Assembly (NCBI RefSeq): GCF_032191775.1
Contig: NZ_CP132507.1
Coordinates: 2,567,001-2,631,000, forward strand
Direction of reading: 5' to 3'
Length of the DNA: 64,000 nucleotides
Source: Rhodoferax mekongensis
Lineage (GTDB): Bacteria > Pseudomonadota > Gammaproteobacteria > Burkholderiales > Burkholderiaceae_C
Shown piece after piece: positions 26,760 through 36,618 of the stretch; position 1 is the stretch's first letter; each line of letters opens with the position of its first letter. The notes under the pieces are model-generated. The model did not search any database and was not told where the DNA came from. It saw only the letters and a list, made by a program, of their open reading frames with translations. The position numbers and the translations under genes were made by a program.

Positions 26760-27316
26760 AGCGTCAAACCTTTGAATTGAGAGTCAAGCATGGGATGAGC
26801 GGAGTCACGCGCCGACATTTCCACGACTTCCAAGGGCCAACTTACTCCCAAGCGCCCATCGAGCGGGTTGAGCCCACCTTCGGCTTGGGGAGCATAAGCC
26901 ATAGAGTGGCAGTAAATGAGTTCCGCGTCATCGGTAAGCGACTGAAACCCATGTGCGCAGCCCTCAGGTATCAGTAAGGCACTGCCGTTCTCTTCTGACA
27001 GGTGCTCTGCATACCAATGAAGAAACGTCGGCGAGCCGGCACGCAAATCAATGGCGACATCCCACACTTCGCCACGTACACAGCTCACCAGCTTCATCTC
27101 GGCGTGTGGTGGATGCTGAAAATGCATTCCGCGAACGGTGCCGCGACGGGCCGTGTATGTGTGGTTAATCTGCGCCACCGGATGCTCCCAGCCGGCTGCC
27201 CGCAGTTCATCGACACAGAACAACCGCGACAGGAAGCCTCGCGAGTCCCCGATGTGCTCACGCTGGACGCGACATAGGCCTTTTATCGGCAGCGCAGTAA
27301 AGGAAAAACAGCTCAT
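26756..27316 (-). CDS. dTDP-4-dehydrorhamnose 3,5-epimerase-like cupin (RfbC type)
   Basis: This 186-residue cupin epimerase has RRGTVRGMHFQHPPHAEMKL with the active-site region, EVWDVAIDLRAGSPTF with the conserved Asp, and LIPEGCAHGFQSL. In this locus its substrate is probably CDP-4-keto-6-deoxyglucose from RfbG rather than dTDP-4-keto-rhamnose, because rmlA, rmlB and rmlD are absent. ATG 27316 overlaps the rfbG stop by four bases and gives a normal family length. Longer upstream readings are out-of-family sequence. Confidence 0.85.
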   Translation of the reverse strand: MSCFSFTALPIKGLCRVQREHIGDSRGFLSRLFCVDELRAAGWEHPVAQINHTYTARRGTVRGMHFQHPPHAEMKLVSCVRGEVWDVAIDLRAGSPTFLHWYAEHLSEENGSALLIPEGCAHGFQSLTDDAELIYCHSMAYAPQAEGGLNPLDGRLGVSWPLEVVEMSARDSAHPMLDSQFKGLTL

Positions 27317-28386
27317 GCCTGCGACTCCGCGTAGGCTTGGATCTCGGCCTCGCACAAAGCCCGGGCGTCCACACCCTCGCGCAGATTCCGATACCAGGCC
27401 ATGGTCCTGTGCACGGTTGCGTCCAGCGCCCAGCGCGGCTCCACACCGAGCGCGTGGCGCACCTTGGCGATCTCGAGCGCCAGCCATCCGGCCTCATGGG
27501 GCCCGGCATCGGCATTGCCGTACTGCACCAGACCGGCCCCATAAGCCTGGCGGGCAATATCGATGACTTCCCTGACCGACGCAGCCTCACTTGTAAGGGG
27601 CCCGAAGTTGTAGGCCCCTGCTGCAGCACGACCATCGTGGAGCCTTTCCGCCAGGACAAGGTAGCCCGCCAGGGGTTCCAGAACGTGCTGCCATGGCCGC
27701 GTTGCGTCTGGGCGCCGAATTTGAAGTGTGGCGCCCGACTCCCAGGCGCGGACAGCATCCGGGATCAGGCGATCTTCGGACCAATCCCCACCACCTATGA
27801 CATTGCCGGCCCTTGCGCTACCTATGATGACTCCCCGCGCTGCCAGAAAGGCATCGCGGTAGCTGGCGATCACGATTTCACTGGCCGCCTTGCTGGCACT
27901 ATAGGGGTCATGCCCGCCTAGGGGATCCGTTTCACGATAGGGCCACTGCCACTCTTCATTGCGATAGACCTTGTCTGTGGTCACCATGACGGCAACGCGG
28001 ACGCTGGACAGAGCACGGAGGCTTTCCAGCACCTGGGCCGTTCCGAGAACATTTGTTTCGAAGGTGCCCAAGGGGTCACGGTAGCTGGCACGAACCAGTG
28101 GCTGCGCAGCGAGGTGAAATACGATCTCCGGTACCGCCTGATGTACTGCCGACGTAAGAAGCTGCCTGTCGCGGATATCGATGAAATGGCTTGTGCAGAG
28201 GGCATCGATACCTGCACGTTCAAAGAGGCTGGGGCTGGTAGCCGGTGCAAGGCTGATACCCGTCACCTGCGCCCCCATACGGTGTAGCCAAAGTGTGAGC
28301 CAGCCACCCTTGAAACCGCTGTGGCCAGTGACCAGCACCCGCTTGCCGCGCCAGAAGTCGGTGGAGGGCATAGATGCCGCCTTCAT
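27313..28386 (-). CDS. rfbG: CDP-glucose 4,6-dehydratase RfbG
   Basis: This 357-residue extended SDR converts CDP-D-glucose to CDP-4-keto-6-deoxy-D-glucose. It shows [18 protein letters not shown], the RfbG-typical glycine loop, then [26 protein letters not shown] and the active site [10 protein letters not shown]. It is the second step after RfbF, whose stop overlaps this start (ATGA at 28386-28383). The absence of the 3-dehydratase RfbH gene nearby argues against a 3,6-dideoxyhexose product. The epimerase and C-methyltransferase downstream suggest a branched 6-deoxy sugar. Confidence 0.93.
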   Translation of the reverse strand: MKAASMPSTDFWRGKRVLVTGHSGFKGGWLTLWLHRMGAQVTGISLAPATSPSLFERAGIDALCTSHFIDIRDRQLLTSAVHQAVPEIVFHLAAQPLVRASYRDPLGTFETNVLGTAQVLESLRALSSVRVAVMVTTDKVYRNEEWQWPYRETDPLGGHDPYSASKAASEIVIASYRDAFLAARGVIIGSARAGNVIGGGDWSEDRLIPDAVRAWESGATLQIRRPDATRPWQHVLEPLAGYLVLAERLHDGRAAAGAYNFGPLTSEAASVREVIDIARQAYGAGLVQYGNADAGPHEAGWLALEIAKVRHALGVEPRWALDATVHRTMAWYRNLREGVDARALCEAEIQAYAESQA

Positions 28387-29156
28387 GACCAAACCTTCCA
28401 GGGCGCGTTGCCTCCGGCCCAGAGCTCTTCGAGCATGTTCTTCTCACGCAGCGTATCCATCGGCTGCCAGAAACCGTCATGCCGGAAGGCCATGAGTTCT
28501 CCTTGGGCGGCAAGTCGACTCAAAGGCTCGGCTTCCCAGCTTGTCGCATCACCAGGGATCAAATCTATGCATCTGGGCGACAGTATGAAAAATCCACCAT
28601 TGATGAGTCCCCCGTCCCCCCTGGGCTTTTCGGCAAATCCGGCGACGCGCTCGCCTTTCATCTGCAACGCCCCATAGCGCCCCGGAGGCTGTACGGCCGT
28701 GACGGTAGCCCATCGGCCGTGTTGCTTGTGAAAAGCCAACTCGCGCGTAATGTCAATGTCCGATACCCCATCCCCATAGGTAAAGCAAAAAGCGTCTTCA
28801 TCCCGGACATACTCTTGCACTCGCCTGAGGCGGCCACCGGTCATGGTCTCGTCCCCGGTATCGACCAGGGTCACACGCCAGGGTTCTGCCTTGCGCTGAT
28901 GAACCTCCATTTGGTTACTTGCCATGTCGAACGTCACATCTGACATGTGCAGAAAGTAGTTCGCGAAGTATTCCTTGATTACGTAGCCCTTGTAGCCGCA
29001 GCAGATGATGAAGTCATTCACCCCATGGGCTGAGTAGGTCTTCATGATGTGCCAGAGCACAGGTTTGCCGCCGATTTCGATCATCGGTTTCGGTTTGAGA
29101 TGCGTCTCTTCGGAGATACGTGTCCCCAGACCGCCCGCAAGTATCACTGCTTTCAT
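28383..29156 (-). CDS. rfbF: Glucose-1-phosphate cytidylyltransferase RfbF
   Basis: This 257-residue enzyme makes CDP-glucose from CTP and glucose-1-phosphate. It has the signature [30 protein letters not shown], here split as [14 protein letters not shown] and [13 protein letters not shown], plus [14 protein letters not shown] with the metal-binding Asp. Length matches the family. ATG 29156 is used; upstream in-frame codons give non-homologous residues. It feeds rfbG directly. Confidence 0.94.
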   Translation of the reverse strand: MKAVILAGGLGTRISEETHLKPKPMIEIGGKPVLWHIMKTYSAHGVNDFIICCGYKGYVIKEYFANYFLHMSDVTFDMASNQMEVHQRKAEPWRVTLVDTGDETMTGGRLRRVQEYVRDEDAFCFTYGDGVSDIDITRELAFHKQHGRWATVTAVQPPGRYGALQMKGERVAGFAEKPRGDGGLINGGFFILSPRCIDLIPGDATSWEAEPLSRLAAQGELMAFRHDGFWQPMDTLREKNMLEELWAGGNAPWKVWS

Positions 29157-29179
29157 CTGTAATGCCCTATGCTGCCTGG

Positions 29180-30388
29180 TCAATGGGTCTTTCGAAAGAT
29201 CTTGGGAACCCAAGATCGGCCGTTGATTGACTTGGAGGAGTACTTGACCCACTCTGGGTCGCCCGCAAGTGTTGCCACAAGCAGGCATGCATCAAAAATG
29301 TTCTCCACGAGTTGCGTACTTGGTCGGAGGTGCATGACACCGCCTTCCAGACTGGTACGAGCAGTTGCGGTCATCGGCTCCGGGTCAGGGATGTCTGGTG
29401 CGGTCAGGTTCAGGCCGAGCTTGCCCGCAGTGTGCCTTGCGGACCGCAAAACCGCGGATGGTCGGGCCGAGTCGCCGGCATCCTTAACGAGCTTTTTGAC
29501 GTACAGCCCCCAATCGGGTTCGCTCAATCCTAGCGAGGGCATGTGTTGCTTGATCAGCAAATATTCCCCCATCACGACGACCGGAATGGACGGTGCCAAC
29601 AGCAGACGCTCGTCATAGGAAAGCGGATTCTCCGAGTAGAACTTGGTCGTGGGGTTGTCTTCCTTCCCGTCTGTGCCACGTTTCATGAAGGATGTGCCGT
29701 TGCTGTGTCGTGATGCACCACTGACCGAAAACGGATAGTTTGACGACAGATACTTCCCGAGCCTCACACTGAGGGCAATCGCAGAATAAGCGTCTGGGGA
29801 AATCGCATTGAAGAAGACCCCATTGTCCGAAGACTTCTTCAAGTCCAGCATGCATTGCCTCGCGACAATGCCGTTGTACAGGCACGGTAGCCTAGTGTAG
29901 CCGGTCTTGAAAGCCAGTACTCGGACTCGCTCCTCAGCTCCCGACAAGTGGGTCAGAGAAAAGTCCGTGACACGCGTGGAAACTGAATTGCGCATGCCCG
30001 CATCGATGTAGTCTGGCCAGCAGTACTCGGCCTTCTCCCAGACCAGCGCAAGCCCGCCATGCGTATTGATGATGCGCATGGCACCGGCAAGCGCCCCAGG
30101 GATGAAGCCATCATCATCACCGATGTATGTGATGAATTCACCACGCGCATGATCCAGCGCGAACTCCCAGTTCTGCGCCATGCTCAGGCGCTTGCCCGTG
30201 TTGACATAACGTAATCGCGTATCCGAGAACTCGGCGACCACCGCAGACGTGTCATCCTGACTGAAGTTGTCGCTGACAAGGAACTCGCAGTCCTGATAGT
30301 CCTGCGCAATCAGTGTACGCAACGTGTGCCGTAGCGTATCAGCCCGCTCCCGTGTTGGCACAACCACCGTCAATCTCGGATTATTCAT
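29180..30388 (-). CDS. Glycosyltransferase family 2
   Basis: This 402-residue GT-A enzyme opens with [21 protein letters not shown], then [18 protein letters not shown] and the metal-binding [13 protein letters not shown] in place of a simple DxD. The C-terminal 200 residues do not match a domain I recognise. It lies 23 bases upstream of rfbF on the same strand and probably transfers a sugar made within the locus. Confidence 0.85.
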   Translation of the reverse strand: MNNPRLTVVVPTRERADTLRHTLRTLIAQDYQDCEFLVSDNFSQDDTSAVVAEFSDTRLRYVNTGKRLSMAQNWEFALDHARGEFITYIGDDDGFIPGALAGAMRIINTHGGLALVWEKAEYCWPDYIDAGMRNSVSTRVTDFSLTHLSGAEERVRVLAFKTGYTRLPCLYNGIVARQCMLDLKKSSDNGVFFNAISPDAYSAIALSVRLGKYLSSNYPFSVSGASRHSNGTSFMKRGTDGKEDNPTTKFYSENPLSYDERLLLAPSIPVVVMGEYLLIKQHMPSLGLSEPDWGLYVKKLVKDAGDSARPSAVLRSARHTAGKLGLNLTAPDIPDPEPMTATARTSLEGGVMHLRPSTQLVENIFDACLLVATLAGDPEWVKYSSKSINGRSWVPKIFRKTH

Positions 30389-30453
30389 TTGGATTCAGTC
30401 ACATCATTTTTCGCACACATCGCAAGGCGCCTGACAATTGCCTGGACACCGGC

Positions 30454-31482
30454 TCAGCGTCCGGTCTTTCCAAACAGATTCCAGAGCATGCGCTTTATGC
30501 GTCGGCTCAGCTTGAAGTCCTTGGCCTGATGGTCGCTAAGCAAGGGCACAGGTGATTCTAGCGGCGCAAGGACTCCCTTCTGTGGGGAAGACTCAAGCTG
30601 TGTGTATACATGTTCAAGCAGGGCAAATATGTTGTGCTCCCACAGAACCCTGCGCTTGGCCTCGGCCAGCTCCGCCGCCTGATGGTGATCCATATCGCTG
30701 GCAAGAATTTCCTTGATGCGGGCTATTGCACGTCGGGGATGGCTTATGTCGATCCGGTCGTAACTTGCATGCGGAAAATACGCATCCAGATTGGGACATC
30801 CTACATAGATCGGAAAGCAGCCACGCAGATAGGCATCGGCCAGCTTCTCGGTCCAGTAGTCTTGCTGTACAGAGTTTTCCAGTGCAATGTGAAAGCGGTA
30901 ATCTGCCAAGGCTTCGTCCTTGTCGGCGATCTCCCTAAACCCACGTCCGTACACGTCGACCTGGTCGCCCAATTCCGCCTGGAGTTGCCGCACAAAGGCC
31001 AACCGCGCGCGGTGCCCCGCTGTAACTGCCTTAGTGGAGCAGACCACGGAGCACAACTTGGTCTTCGGCGGGTTGCTGACCTCAAAATCCTGGAACCGCA
31101 GAACCGCAGTGTGGGGGCCCGCTACCCCATTGAAGCGCACCCCTGCAAACCAGTTGATGCCCACTTGACTACGGATGACACCCGGGTGTTTTACTCTCGA
31201 TTGGCTTGTGATCACGTGGCCGAACTGTCTCAGAAAGTGCGACTGATACCGGTGGAAACTTTCCGGCTCAGCACACACCAGAATACGCCGCTGCAATGGC
31301 ACCGAGGTGTGGAATTCGCTCCCGGCAGGCCAGCCGTCGTAAACCACGAGCCAGTCTGGCTGCCCCTCCTTCAATTCGTCAAAGGCGTATTGCGTGCCCT
31401 TCCACACACCGTTCGGTGATGGGAACTGCCTGTCCCAAGGCCAGGCTGTGCCTGCTGTATTGACGAATTGAACGCGCCTCAT
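30454..31482 (-). CDS. GT10-like alpha-1,3-fucosyltransferase family protein
   Basis: This 342-residue protein carries the GT10 C-terminal donor-binding signature: YRFHIALENSVQQDYWTEKL followed by ADAYLRGCFPIYVGCPNLD, with the invariant ALENS, the TEKL pair and the P-I-Y-V-G segment. The N-terminal part is less conserved, as is normal in this family. Known members transfer L-fucose from GDP-fucose to GlcNAc or Glc. No gmd or fcl gene for GDP-fucose is present in the window, so the donor must come from elsewhere or the specificity has changed. Confidence 0.8.
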   Translation of the reverse strand: MRRVQFVNTAGTAWPWDRQFPSPNGVWKGTQYAFDELKEGQPDWLVVYDGWPAGSEFHTSVPLQRRILVCAEPESFHRYQSHFLRQFGHVITSQSRVKHPGVIRSQVGINWFAGVRFNGVAGPHTAVLRFQDFEVSNPPKTKLCSVVCSTKAVTAGHRARLAFVRQLQAELGDQVDVYGRGFREIADKDEALADYRFHIALENSVQQDYWTEKLADAYLRGCFPIYVGCPNLDAYFPHASYDRIDISHPRRAIARIKEILASDMDHHQAAELAEAKRRVLWEHNIFALLEHVYTQLESSPQKGVLAPLESPVPLLSDHQAKDFKLSRRIKRMLWNLFGKTGR

Positions 31483-31515
31483 GTGGAAGTCTTGTGCATT
31501 GAATGTGCAGCTTGG

Positions 31516-32550
31516 TCAACGCTTGAGCTTTACCAGCGTATCGAAATGGCGCTGCGTCAGCACCCTTGGTAACAAGGCGAGTAACGCGGTATTGATACGG
31601 TAGGTGCTGTTCAGCGCAATCCCCAGCCTGGACTGCAGGCGGCGCCACGCCATCCAGGGCTGCAGGCCGTGCGCAGGCAGCTTCTGGTACATCCAGGCGA
31701 ACATGAATCGGAATTCGGACGGTGCAAATTCGCGGGTGTCAGCGCAGAACGCCAGGATGCGGTTGGCCGCTTCATCCATGTCGGCCAACTCAATATTTTC
31801 CATCTGCAGCCGCTCGACCAGTCCATCTGCGCCGATCAGGCGCGCGCAATAGAGGCTGCGGATCTTGCGTGCCAGTTGATCCAAACGTTGTGCTTTCTGT
31901 TGACTGGCCTGCTGGGCGTGGATGCGATAGCGCAGCAGGCTTTGCGACAGGTTCGCCAATGGGACGCCCGAACTGGCCAGTCGGGTCCACATGTCGTAGT
32001 CTTCGGTCGGTGCGGCTGACTGGTCAAATGGATGGCAGCGAAAGAGTTCAGCCCGTCCCATCATGGTCGACATGCCAAAGCAGTTGCCGCGCAGTAGCGC
32101 GTGCCGGATATCCGCATCTGTGGCTGGATTGATGACGGTCTCCCGCTCTTCCGTATCAAAACACGTGAACGCCGTACCGCAGGCTCCCAAGGCCGGATGT
32201 GTCTGCAGATAGGCCAGTTGCAGCTCAAAACGCCGGGGATCGCACAGATCGTCTGCATCACAAAATGCAATGTACTGCCCACGCGCCTTGGCAATACCTG
32301 CGTTCCGAGCACCTGCCACACCAGCATTTCTCTCGAGATGCAGGACTTGCAGCCGGCGATCAGGGTGCGCAGACAGCACTTCGCGCAAGTTGTCTGTCGA
32401 AGCGTCATCTACAAGAATGAGTTCGAAGTCCGACCAGGTTTGCCCGTAGATGGACGTCAAAGTTTCGGCCAGCCAGAGCGCGCCATTGTGCACAGGCACG
32501 ACAACCGATAGTGTGGGAACTAGGTGGTTCATGGTCTCTTGAGACGTCAT
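31516..32550 (-). CDS. Glycosyltransferase family 2
   Basis: From ATG 32550 the protein is 344 residues. LSVVVPVHNGALWLAETLTSIY is followed by ELILVDDASTDNLREVL and IAFCDADDLCDPRRFELQLAYL with the DAD metal motif. GNCFGMSTMMGRAELFR and TEDYDMWTRLA are typical of this GT2 group. The start overlaps the stop of the GT11 gene (ATGA). A second in-frame ATG at 32532 is possible. Acceptor and donor are unknown. Confidence 0.86.
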   Translation of the reverse strand: MTSQETMNHLVPTLSVVVPVHNGALWLAETLTSIYGQTWSDFELILVDDASTDNLREVLSAHPDRRLQVLHLERNAGVAGARNAGIAKARGQYIAFCDADDLCDPRRFELQLAYLQTHPALGACGTAFTCFDTEERETVINPATDADIRHALLRGNCFGMSTMMGRAELFRCHPFDQSAAPTEDYDMWTRLASSGVPLANLSQSLLRYRIHAQQASQQKAQRLDQLARKIRSLYCARLIGADGLVERLQMENIELADMDEAANRILAFCADTREFAPSEFRFMFAWMYQKLPAHGLQPWMAWRRLQSRLGIALNSTYRINTALLALLPRVLTQRHFDTLVKLKR

Positions 32551-33467
32551 ATATGCGTACCTGTCCGGCCACGCTCTGCCCCAACAATGTGCCAACGCGG
32601 TGGAATGACGTCCGATGTGTTGGTCCCCGCGTCTTGAAACCAGCGCTGGGGAGCATAGACATGCTGTCCAGAGGACTCGCACAACCAGGCGCCCCACCAG
32701 CTAAAGGAGCTGTTCGCGATGATGTGGTGCTGGCAGTGACGCATCAACTCCAGATCGAGGTGCCCCTGTTCAGGCGTATGGCAGTCCACGACGTGCGTCG
32801 GCACATCGAACTTCAGGTTGGCTCGTGCCCATTCTGGCTCATCGGAAAACACGAACAGTTCCACATCCGTTTGCCTGTTCTTCAGCTCAGCAACTGCCTG
32901 CATGTAATACGCGGTATCGCAGGTGCCGTGGAACTCGGCAGCAGCCGGATTACTGACATAATCACCACGCCTCACATGGAGCGCCGCACTGTTTACAGAA
33001 CTCATCCGTGTCAGAACCGAATGACGCGGATTCAATGGCACCCGGAGTTGCAGGTCTTGCAACAGGTGTGAACGGTTCCAGGAAAAGTACTTTTCCGTCT
33101 GCCAATAACCCACCATGAAGACTGGGCGTTTGATGCAATCAAAGCGTGGGTCATAAGAAAAGTCGTTTGGCCAGAAGACAGGATAGGAGTAGATGTCCGG
33201 CAGGCACTGCGCAATGCGGGACCGCACTCTGCTGGCGCGGGAGGATCGCCATGGCGGCAATCTGTCCAGCAATGCAGTGTCTGCAATGACGCAACGGGTT
33301 TTGTACAGATCCAGTTGGTACGGACGGTCGCCATTTTCGGCCAGACCGCGGAGGTCAAGCGCCAACTCGCAGTTCAGGCGATCAGCGAGCGATCTCGCCG
33401 CAGCATACTGAAACAGCTGGTTGCCGAGACCACCTTCGATTCGCGCGATAACCTGACGTGGCCACAT
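32547..33467 (-). CDS. GT11-like alpha-1,2-fucosyltransferase family protein
   Basis: This 306-residue protein has the GT11 hallmarks: VIARIEGGLGNQLFQYAAAR at the N-terminus and the donor-binding ALHVRRGDYVSN near the middle. FVFSDEPEWARANL and NSSFSWWGAWL are near the C-terminus. Known bacterial members transfer L-fucose in alpha-1,2 linkage in O-antigens. Its pairing with a GT10-like gene in one operon suggests a difucosylated or related epitope, but GDP-fucose synthesis genes are not seen in the window. Confidence 0.88.
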   Translation of the reverse strand: MWPRQVIARIEGGLGNQLFQYAAARSLADRLNCELALDLRGLAENGDRPYQLDLYKTRCVIADTALLDRLPPWRSSRASRVRSRIAQCLPDIYSYPVFWPNDFSYDPRFDCIKRPVFMVGYWQTEKYFSWNRSHLLQDLQLRVPLNPRHSVLTRMSSVNSAALHVRRGDYVSNPAAAEFHGTCDTAYYMQAVAELKNRQTDVELFVFSDEPEWARANLKFDVPTHVVDCHTPEQGHLDLELMRHCQHHIIANSSFSWWGAWLCESSGQHVYAPQRWFQDAGTNTSDVIPPRWHIVGAERGRTGTHI

Positions 33468-33506
33468 GGAACTTCTGCCTAAGCGGATAGATCTGACGAG
33501 TTATCG

Positions 33507-34208
33507 TCAGTGCTTCCGGAACGTATAGATGCCGCAGCCGTACTGCGTACCGGCAGGGACAGCATTGATTGGAACTTCCTTGTGCAGTGAACCTGCATCA
33601 TCGACGAATGAAAAACTCAACAACTCCAGCCTGAACTCGGACTGCCAATTGAGAATGCTGTCTGGTTTGAATATCCGGTGCGCGTTGAATTGAACCTGAT
33701 CTTCGTCACCGATAGGGAAGCTGATATAAAGTGTTCCCATCGGTTTCAGCATCTTCAATAGATTGCGAAACCCTGTCAGATGCCCCGACGGATTGACAGG
33801 ATCTCCATAGCGACCCAGTCCAAAGTGCTCGATGGCATGCAGGCAGGACAGGGAGTCACAAATCTCCGCCTCGACCGCTTCAGACTTCATCAGATCCATG
33901 CGCTTGAACCGGATGTTCCCATGCCCCGTATCCGCCAGCTCCCTCACATCGATGATTTCGATGGGGCGAAATGCGGCGACGTGGGCCACAAACCCGTCAA
34001 TCCGCGATCCAACGTCAATATGGCGATCGGGCTTATTTGTCGCAATGTAACCTGCTACCAGCAGATCCTGATGGAAGTAGTGCCCGGTTGCCGAGCCCGC
34101 CTGCTCCCTATAGTCGGAGTAGATGGGGAAGAGTTTGTCCACCTTTCCGCCAGCTGCCTTGAACGCCTGCAGTTCTCGGAAGAACCGGATCTTGTACTTG
34201 AGAGACAC
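33507..34208 (-). CDS. DUF268-like protein (putative methyltransferase fold)
   Basis: This 233-residue protein contains HIDVGSRIDGFVAHVAAF, AIEHFGLGRYGDPVNPSGH and GTLYISFPIGDEDQVQFNAH, a pattern I recall from DUF268 and class I SAM-like proteins in polysaccharide loci. The HIDVGSR segment occupies the place of SAM motif I. The start is GTG 34208 with AAGGT about seven bases upstream. Its substrate is unknown; a sugar methylation role is inference from fold and context. Confidence 0.68.
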   Translation of the reverse strand: MSLKYKIRFFRELQAFKAAGGKVDKLFPIYSDYREQAGSATGHYFHQDLLVAGYIATNKPDRHIDVGSRIDGFVAHVAAFRPIEIIDVRELADTGHGNIRFKRMDLMKSEAVEAEICDSLSCLHAIEHFGLGRYGDPVNPSGHLTGFRNLLKMLKPMGTLYISFPIGDEDQVQFNAHRIFKPDSILNWQSEFRLELLSFSFVDDAGSLHKEVPINAVPAGTQYGCGIYTFRKH

Positions 34209-34264
34209 CGTTTTACCTTGCTGTCAGTTGAATCGGATTGGGTTAAAGGACCAACACACTACCC

Positions 34265-35254
34265 TCAGCCCGCGGAAAGCAGACCATCGAAGTACGCAAT
34301 GGTCCTTTGCAGCCCTTCGCGCAACTGGACCCTAGGCTCCCAGTCATTGAGATATTCCCGTGCCCGGGAGATGTCAGGCTGACGTTGCATGGGATCGTCA
34401 GACGGCAGCTGTTGGAACACGAGTTTCGACTTCGCACCCGTGAGTTCGATGACCATCTCCGCCAGTTGACGAATCGTGAATTCGCCCGGATTGCCCAGGT
34501 TGATGGGCCCCGGGAAGCCTGGCGCGCCATTCTCACCGCGCGGCAGGTCCATGAAGCGGATGAAGCCTTCGATGAGGTCGTCCACAAAGCAGAAGCTGCG
34601 AGTCTGCTGGCCCTCGCCATAAATGGTGATGTCTTCCCCGCGCAAGGCCTGCACGATGAAGTTGCTGACTACACGCCCATCGTTGGGGTGCATGCGGGGA
34701 CCATAAGTGTTGAAAATGCGGGCGACACGGATGTCAAGCCCATATTGACGGTGATAGTCAAAAAAAAGCGTTTCAGCGCAACGTTTGCCCTCGTCATAAC
34801 AACTCCGAATGCCGATGGGATTCACATTTCCCCAATAGGCTTCGGTTTGCGGATGCACACTGGGATCACCGTATACCTCGCTGGTGCTGGCCTGGAAGGT
34901 CCGGGCCTTCAGTCGTTTGGCCAGTTCCAGCATGTTGATGGCACCATGCACGCTGGTCTTGGTCGTCTGCACTGGGTCGTGCTGGTAGTGAATGGGGCTA
35001 GCGGGACACGCCAAGTTATAGATTTGATCCACCTCCACTTGAAGCGGCACAGTTACATCGTGTCGCATGAATTCAAAGTGTGGGTGCGATAACAGGTGCT
35101 CAATATTTCGTTTCGCCCCTGTAAATAGATTGTCGACGCACAGCACCTCGTCACCGCGCGCAATGAGACGGTCAATAAGGTGTGAACCTAGAAAGCCAGC
35201 ACCGCCCGTCACAAGAATGCGCTTTCGCGCGTTGTACTTTCTCATATCACCCAT
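34265..35254 (-). CDS. uxs: UDP-glucuronate decarboxylase (UDP-xylose synthase)
   Basis: This 329-residue SDR is expected to decarboxylate UDP-glucuronic acid to UDP-xylose. It has [56 protein letters not shown] and the active site [13 protein letters not shown], all typical of UXS rather than of plain UDP-glucose epimerases. It sits directly after ugd, which provides its substrate, with a one-base TGATG overlap. A downstream ATG at 35242 with GGTGA before it is an alternative start. Symbol by homology to UXS. Confidence 0.88.
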   Translation of the reverse strand: MGDMRKYNARKRILVTGGAGFLGSHLIDRLIARGDEVLCVDNLFTGAKRNIEHLLSHPHFEFMRHDVTVPLQVEVDQIYNLACPASPIHYQHDPVQTTKTSVHGAINMLELAKRLKARTFQASTSEVYGDPSVHPQTEAYWGNVNPIGIRSCYDEGKRCAETLFFDYHRQYGLDIRVARIFNTYGPRMHPNDGRVVSNFIVQALRGEDITIYGEGQQTRSFCFVDDLIEGFIRFMDLPRGENGAPGFPGPINLGNPGEFTIRQLAEMVIELTGAKSKLVFQQLPSDDPMQRQPDISRAREYLNDWEPRVQLREGLQRTIAYFDGLLSAG

Positions 35255-36420
35255 CAATCCTGACCAAACAAGTCACGTGTGTAAATCTTCCCCGGAACAT
35301 CTGCAAGCTCAGCGGCACTGCGGTTCACCACAATCACATCCGCTTCTCGCTTGAATTGCTCCAGGTCTGTCAGCACCTTGCTGTTGAAGAAGGTGGCCTC
35401 TTTAAGTGCCGGTTCATAAACAATCACTTCCACCCCCTTGGCTTTGATGCGTTTCATGATGCCCTGGATACTGCTGCTTCTGAAGTTGTCACTCCCCGCT
35501 TTCATTACCAGCCGGTAGATGCCCACCACTTTGGGTTTGCGCTTCAAGATGTCTGCTGCGCAGAAGTCTTTGCGGGTGGTGTTGCTTTCTACGATCGCCC
35601 GCATGATGTTTTGCGGTACGTCGTTGTAGTTGGCAAGCAGTTGTTTGGTGTCTTTGGGCAGGCAGTAGCCACCGTAGCCAAAGCTGGGGTTGTTGTAGTG
35701 GTTTCCGATGCGCGGGTCCAGACTCACGCCGTCGATGATTTGCCGGGTGTCCAGGCCGTGGATGGCCGCGTAGGTGTCGAGTTCGTTGAAGTACGCCACT
35801 CGCATGGCCAGGTAGGTGTTGGCAAACAGCTTGACAGCTTCTGCCTCTGTGCTGCCGCTCAGCAAGACGGGGATGTTTTGCTTGATGGCGCCTTGTTGCA
35901 GTAGTTGGGCAAACTTCTCTGCGCGGGCCGATTGTTCGCCCACCACGATGCGGCTGGGGTGCAGGTTGTCGTACAGCGCCCTTCCCTCTCGCAGGAATTC
36001 GGGGCTGAAGATGATGTTCTTGCTGCCGGTTTGCTCGCGCAGGCGCTGGGTGTAGCCCACGGGGATGGTGCTTTTGATGACCATGACCGCGTCGGGGGCG
36101 ATGGCCATGACGTCTGCCACCACGCTTTCTATGCTTTTGGTGTTGAAGTAGTTGGTCTCAACGTCGTAGTCTGTGGGGGTGGCGATGATGACGTAGTCAG
36201 CCCCCGAATAGGCCTCTTGTTTGTTGAGTGTGGCCTTGAGGTTCAGGGGCTTGTGGCTCAGGTAGTCTTGCAGTTCTGCATCTTCAATGGGGCTGATGCG
36301 CTGGTTGATCATGTCCACCTTGGCAGCAATCAGGTCGATTGCAACGACTTCATTGTGCTGCGCCAACAGCACCGCGTTGCTCAGGCCTACGTAGCCGGTT
36401 CCTGCTATTGCGATCTTCAT
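35254..36420 (-). CDS. ugd: UDP-glucose 6-dehydrogenase
   Basis: This 388-residue enzyme oxidises UDP-glucose to UDP-glucuronate with two NAD. The N-terminal Rossmann segment is [32 protein letters not shown] lies at about residue 138, the catalytic cysteine is in [14 protein letters not shown], and the C-terminal domain begins around residue 290. It is the short E. coli-like type. It is the first gene of the long minus-strand arm after a 198-base gap holding a possible promoter. Confidence 0.95.
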   Translation of the reverse strand: MKIAIAGTGYVGLSNAVLLAQHNEVVAIDLIAAKVDMINQRISPIEDAELQDYLSHKPLNLKATLNKQEAYSGADYVIIATPTDYDVETNYFNTKSIESVVADVMAIAPDAVMVIKSTIPVGYTQRLREQTGSKNIIFSPEFLREGRALYDNLHPSRIVVGEQSARAEKFAQLLQQGAIKQNIPVLLSGSTEAEAVKLFANTYLAMRVAYFNELDTYAAIHGLDTRQIIDGVSLDPRIGNHYNNPSFGYGGYCLPKDTKQLLANYNDVPQNIMRAIVESNTTRKDFCAADILKRKPKVVGIYRLVMKAGSDNFRSSSIQGIMKRIKAKGVEVIVYEPALKEATFFNSKVLTDLEQFKREADVIVVNRSAAELADVPGKIYTRDLFGQD

Positions 36421-36529
36421 GGGGTTTACTCTACGCTGACGCTCACGTTGTACACGGGTTATTTCGGTGCACGCTGTTTAGCCTAGCAGCTTTGGTGGGT
36501 GTAATTAGGTTGGCGGATTGGGGGTCGAA

Positions 36530-36576
36530 GTGTGACGTGAATTATCGTTTTAAAAGGTCACACGAACCGGCTTCAA
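36530..36576 (-). promoter_or_regulatory. Possible promoter and operator upstream of ugd
   Basis: On the minus strand TTGAAG (36576-36571) and TTAAAA (36553-36548) are separated by 17 bases, as in a sigma70-type promoter. An inverted repeat GTGTGAC (36557-36563 read on the minus strand) / GTCACAC (36536-36530) flanks the -10 hexamer with a 20-base spacer, which may be a regulator binding site. The rest of the 36421-36618 gap shows no gene. The call is by pattern only. Confidence 0.35.
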
Positions 36577-36618
36577 TCGATTTCTTCGGAAAAAACAGCC
36601 CTTTTGCTCAACATTTTT

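Noticed and set aside
26756..27487. Long 243-residue form of the RfbC-like epimerase
   Set aside because: The added 57 N-terminal residues overlap rfbG, are Arg/Gly-rich shadow sequence and are absent from the family. ATG 27316 fits the length and the ATGA coupling.
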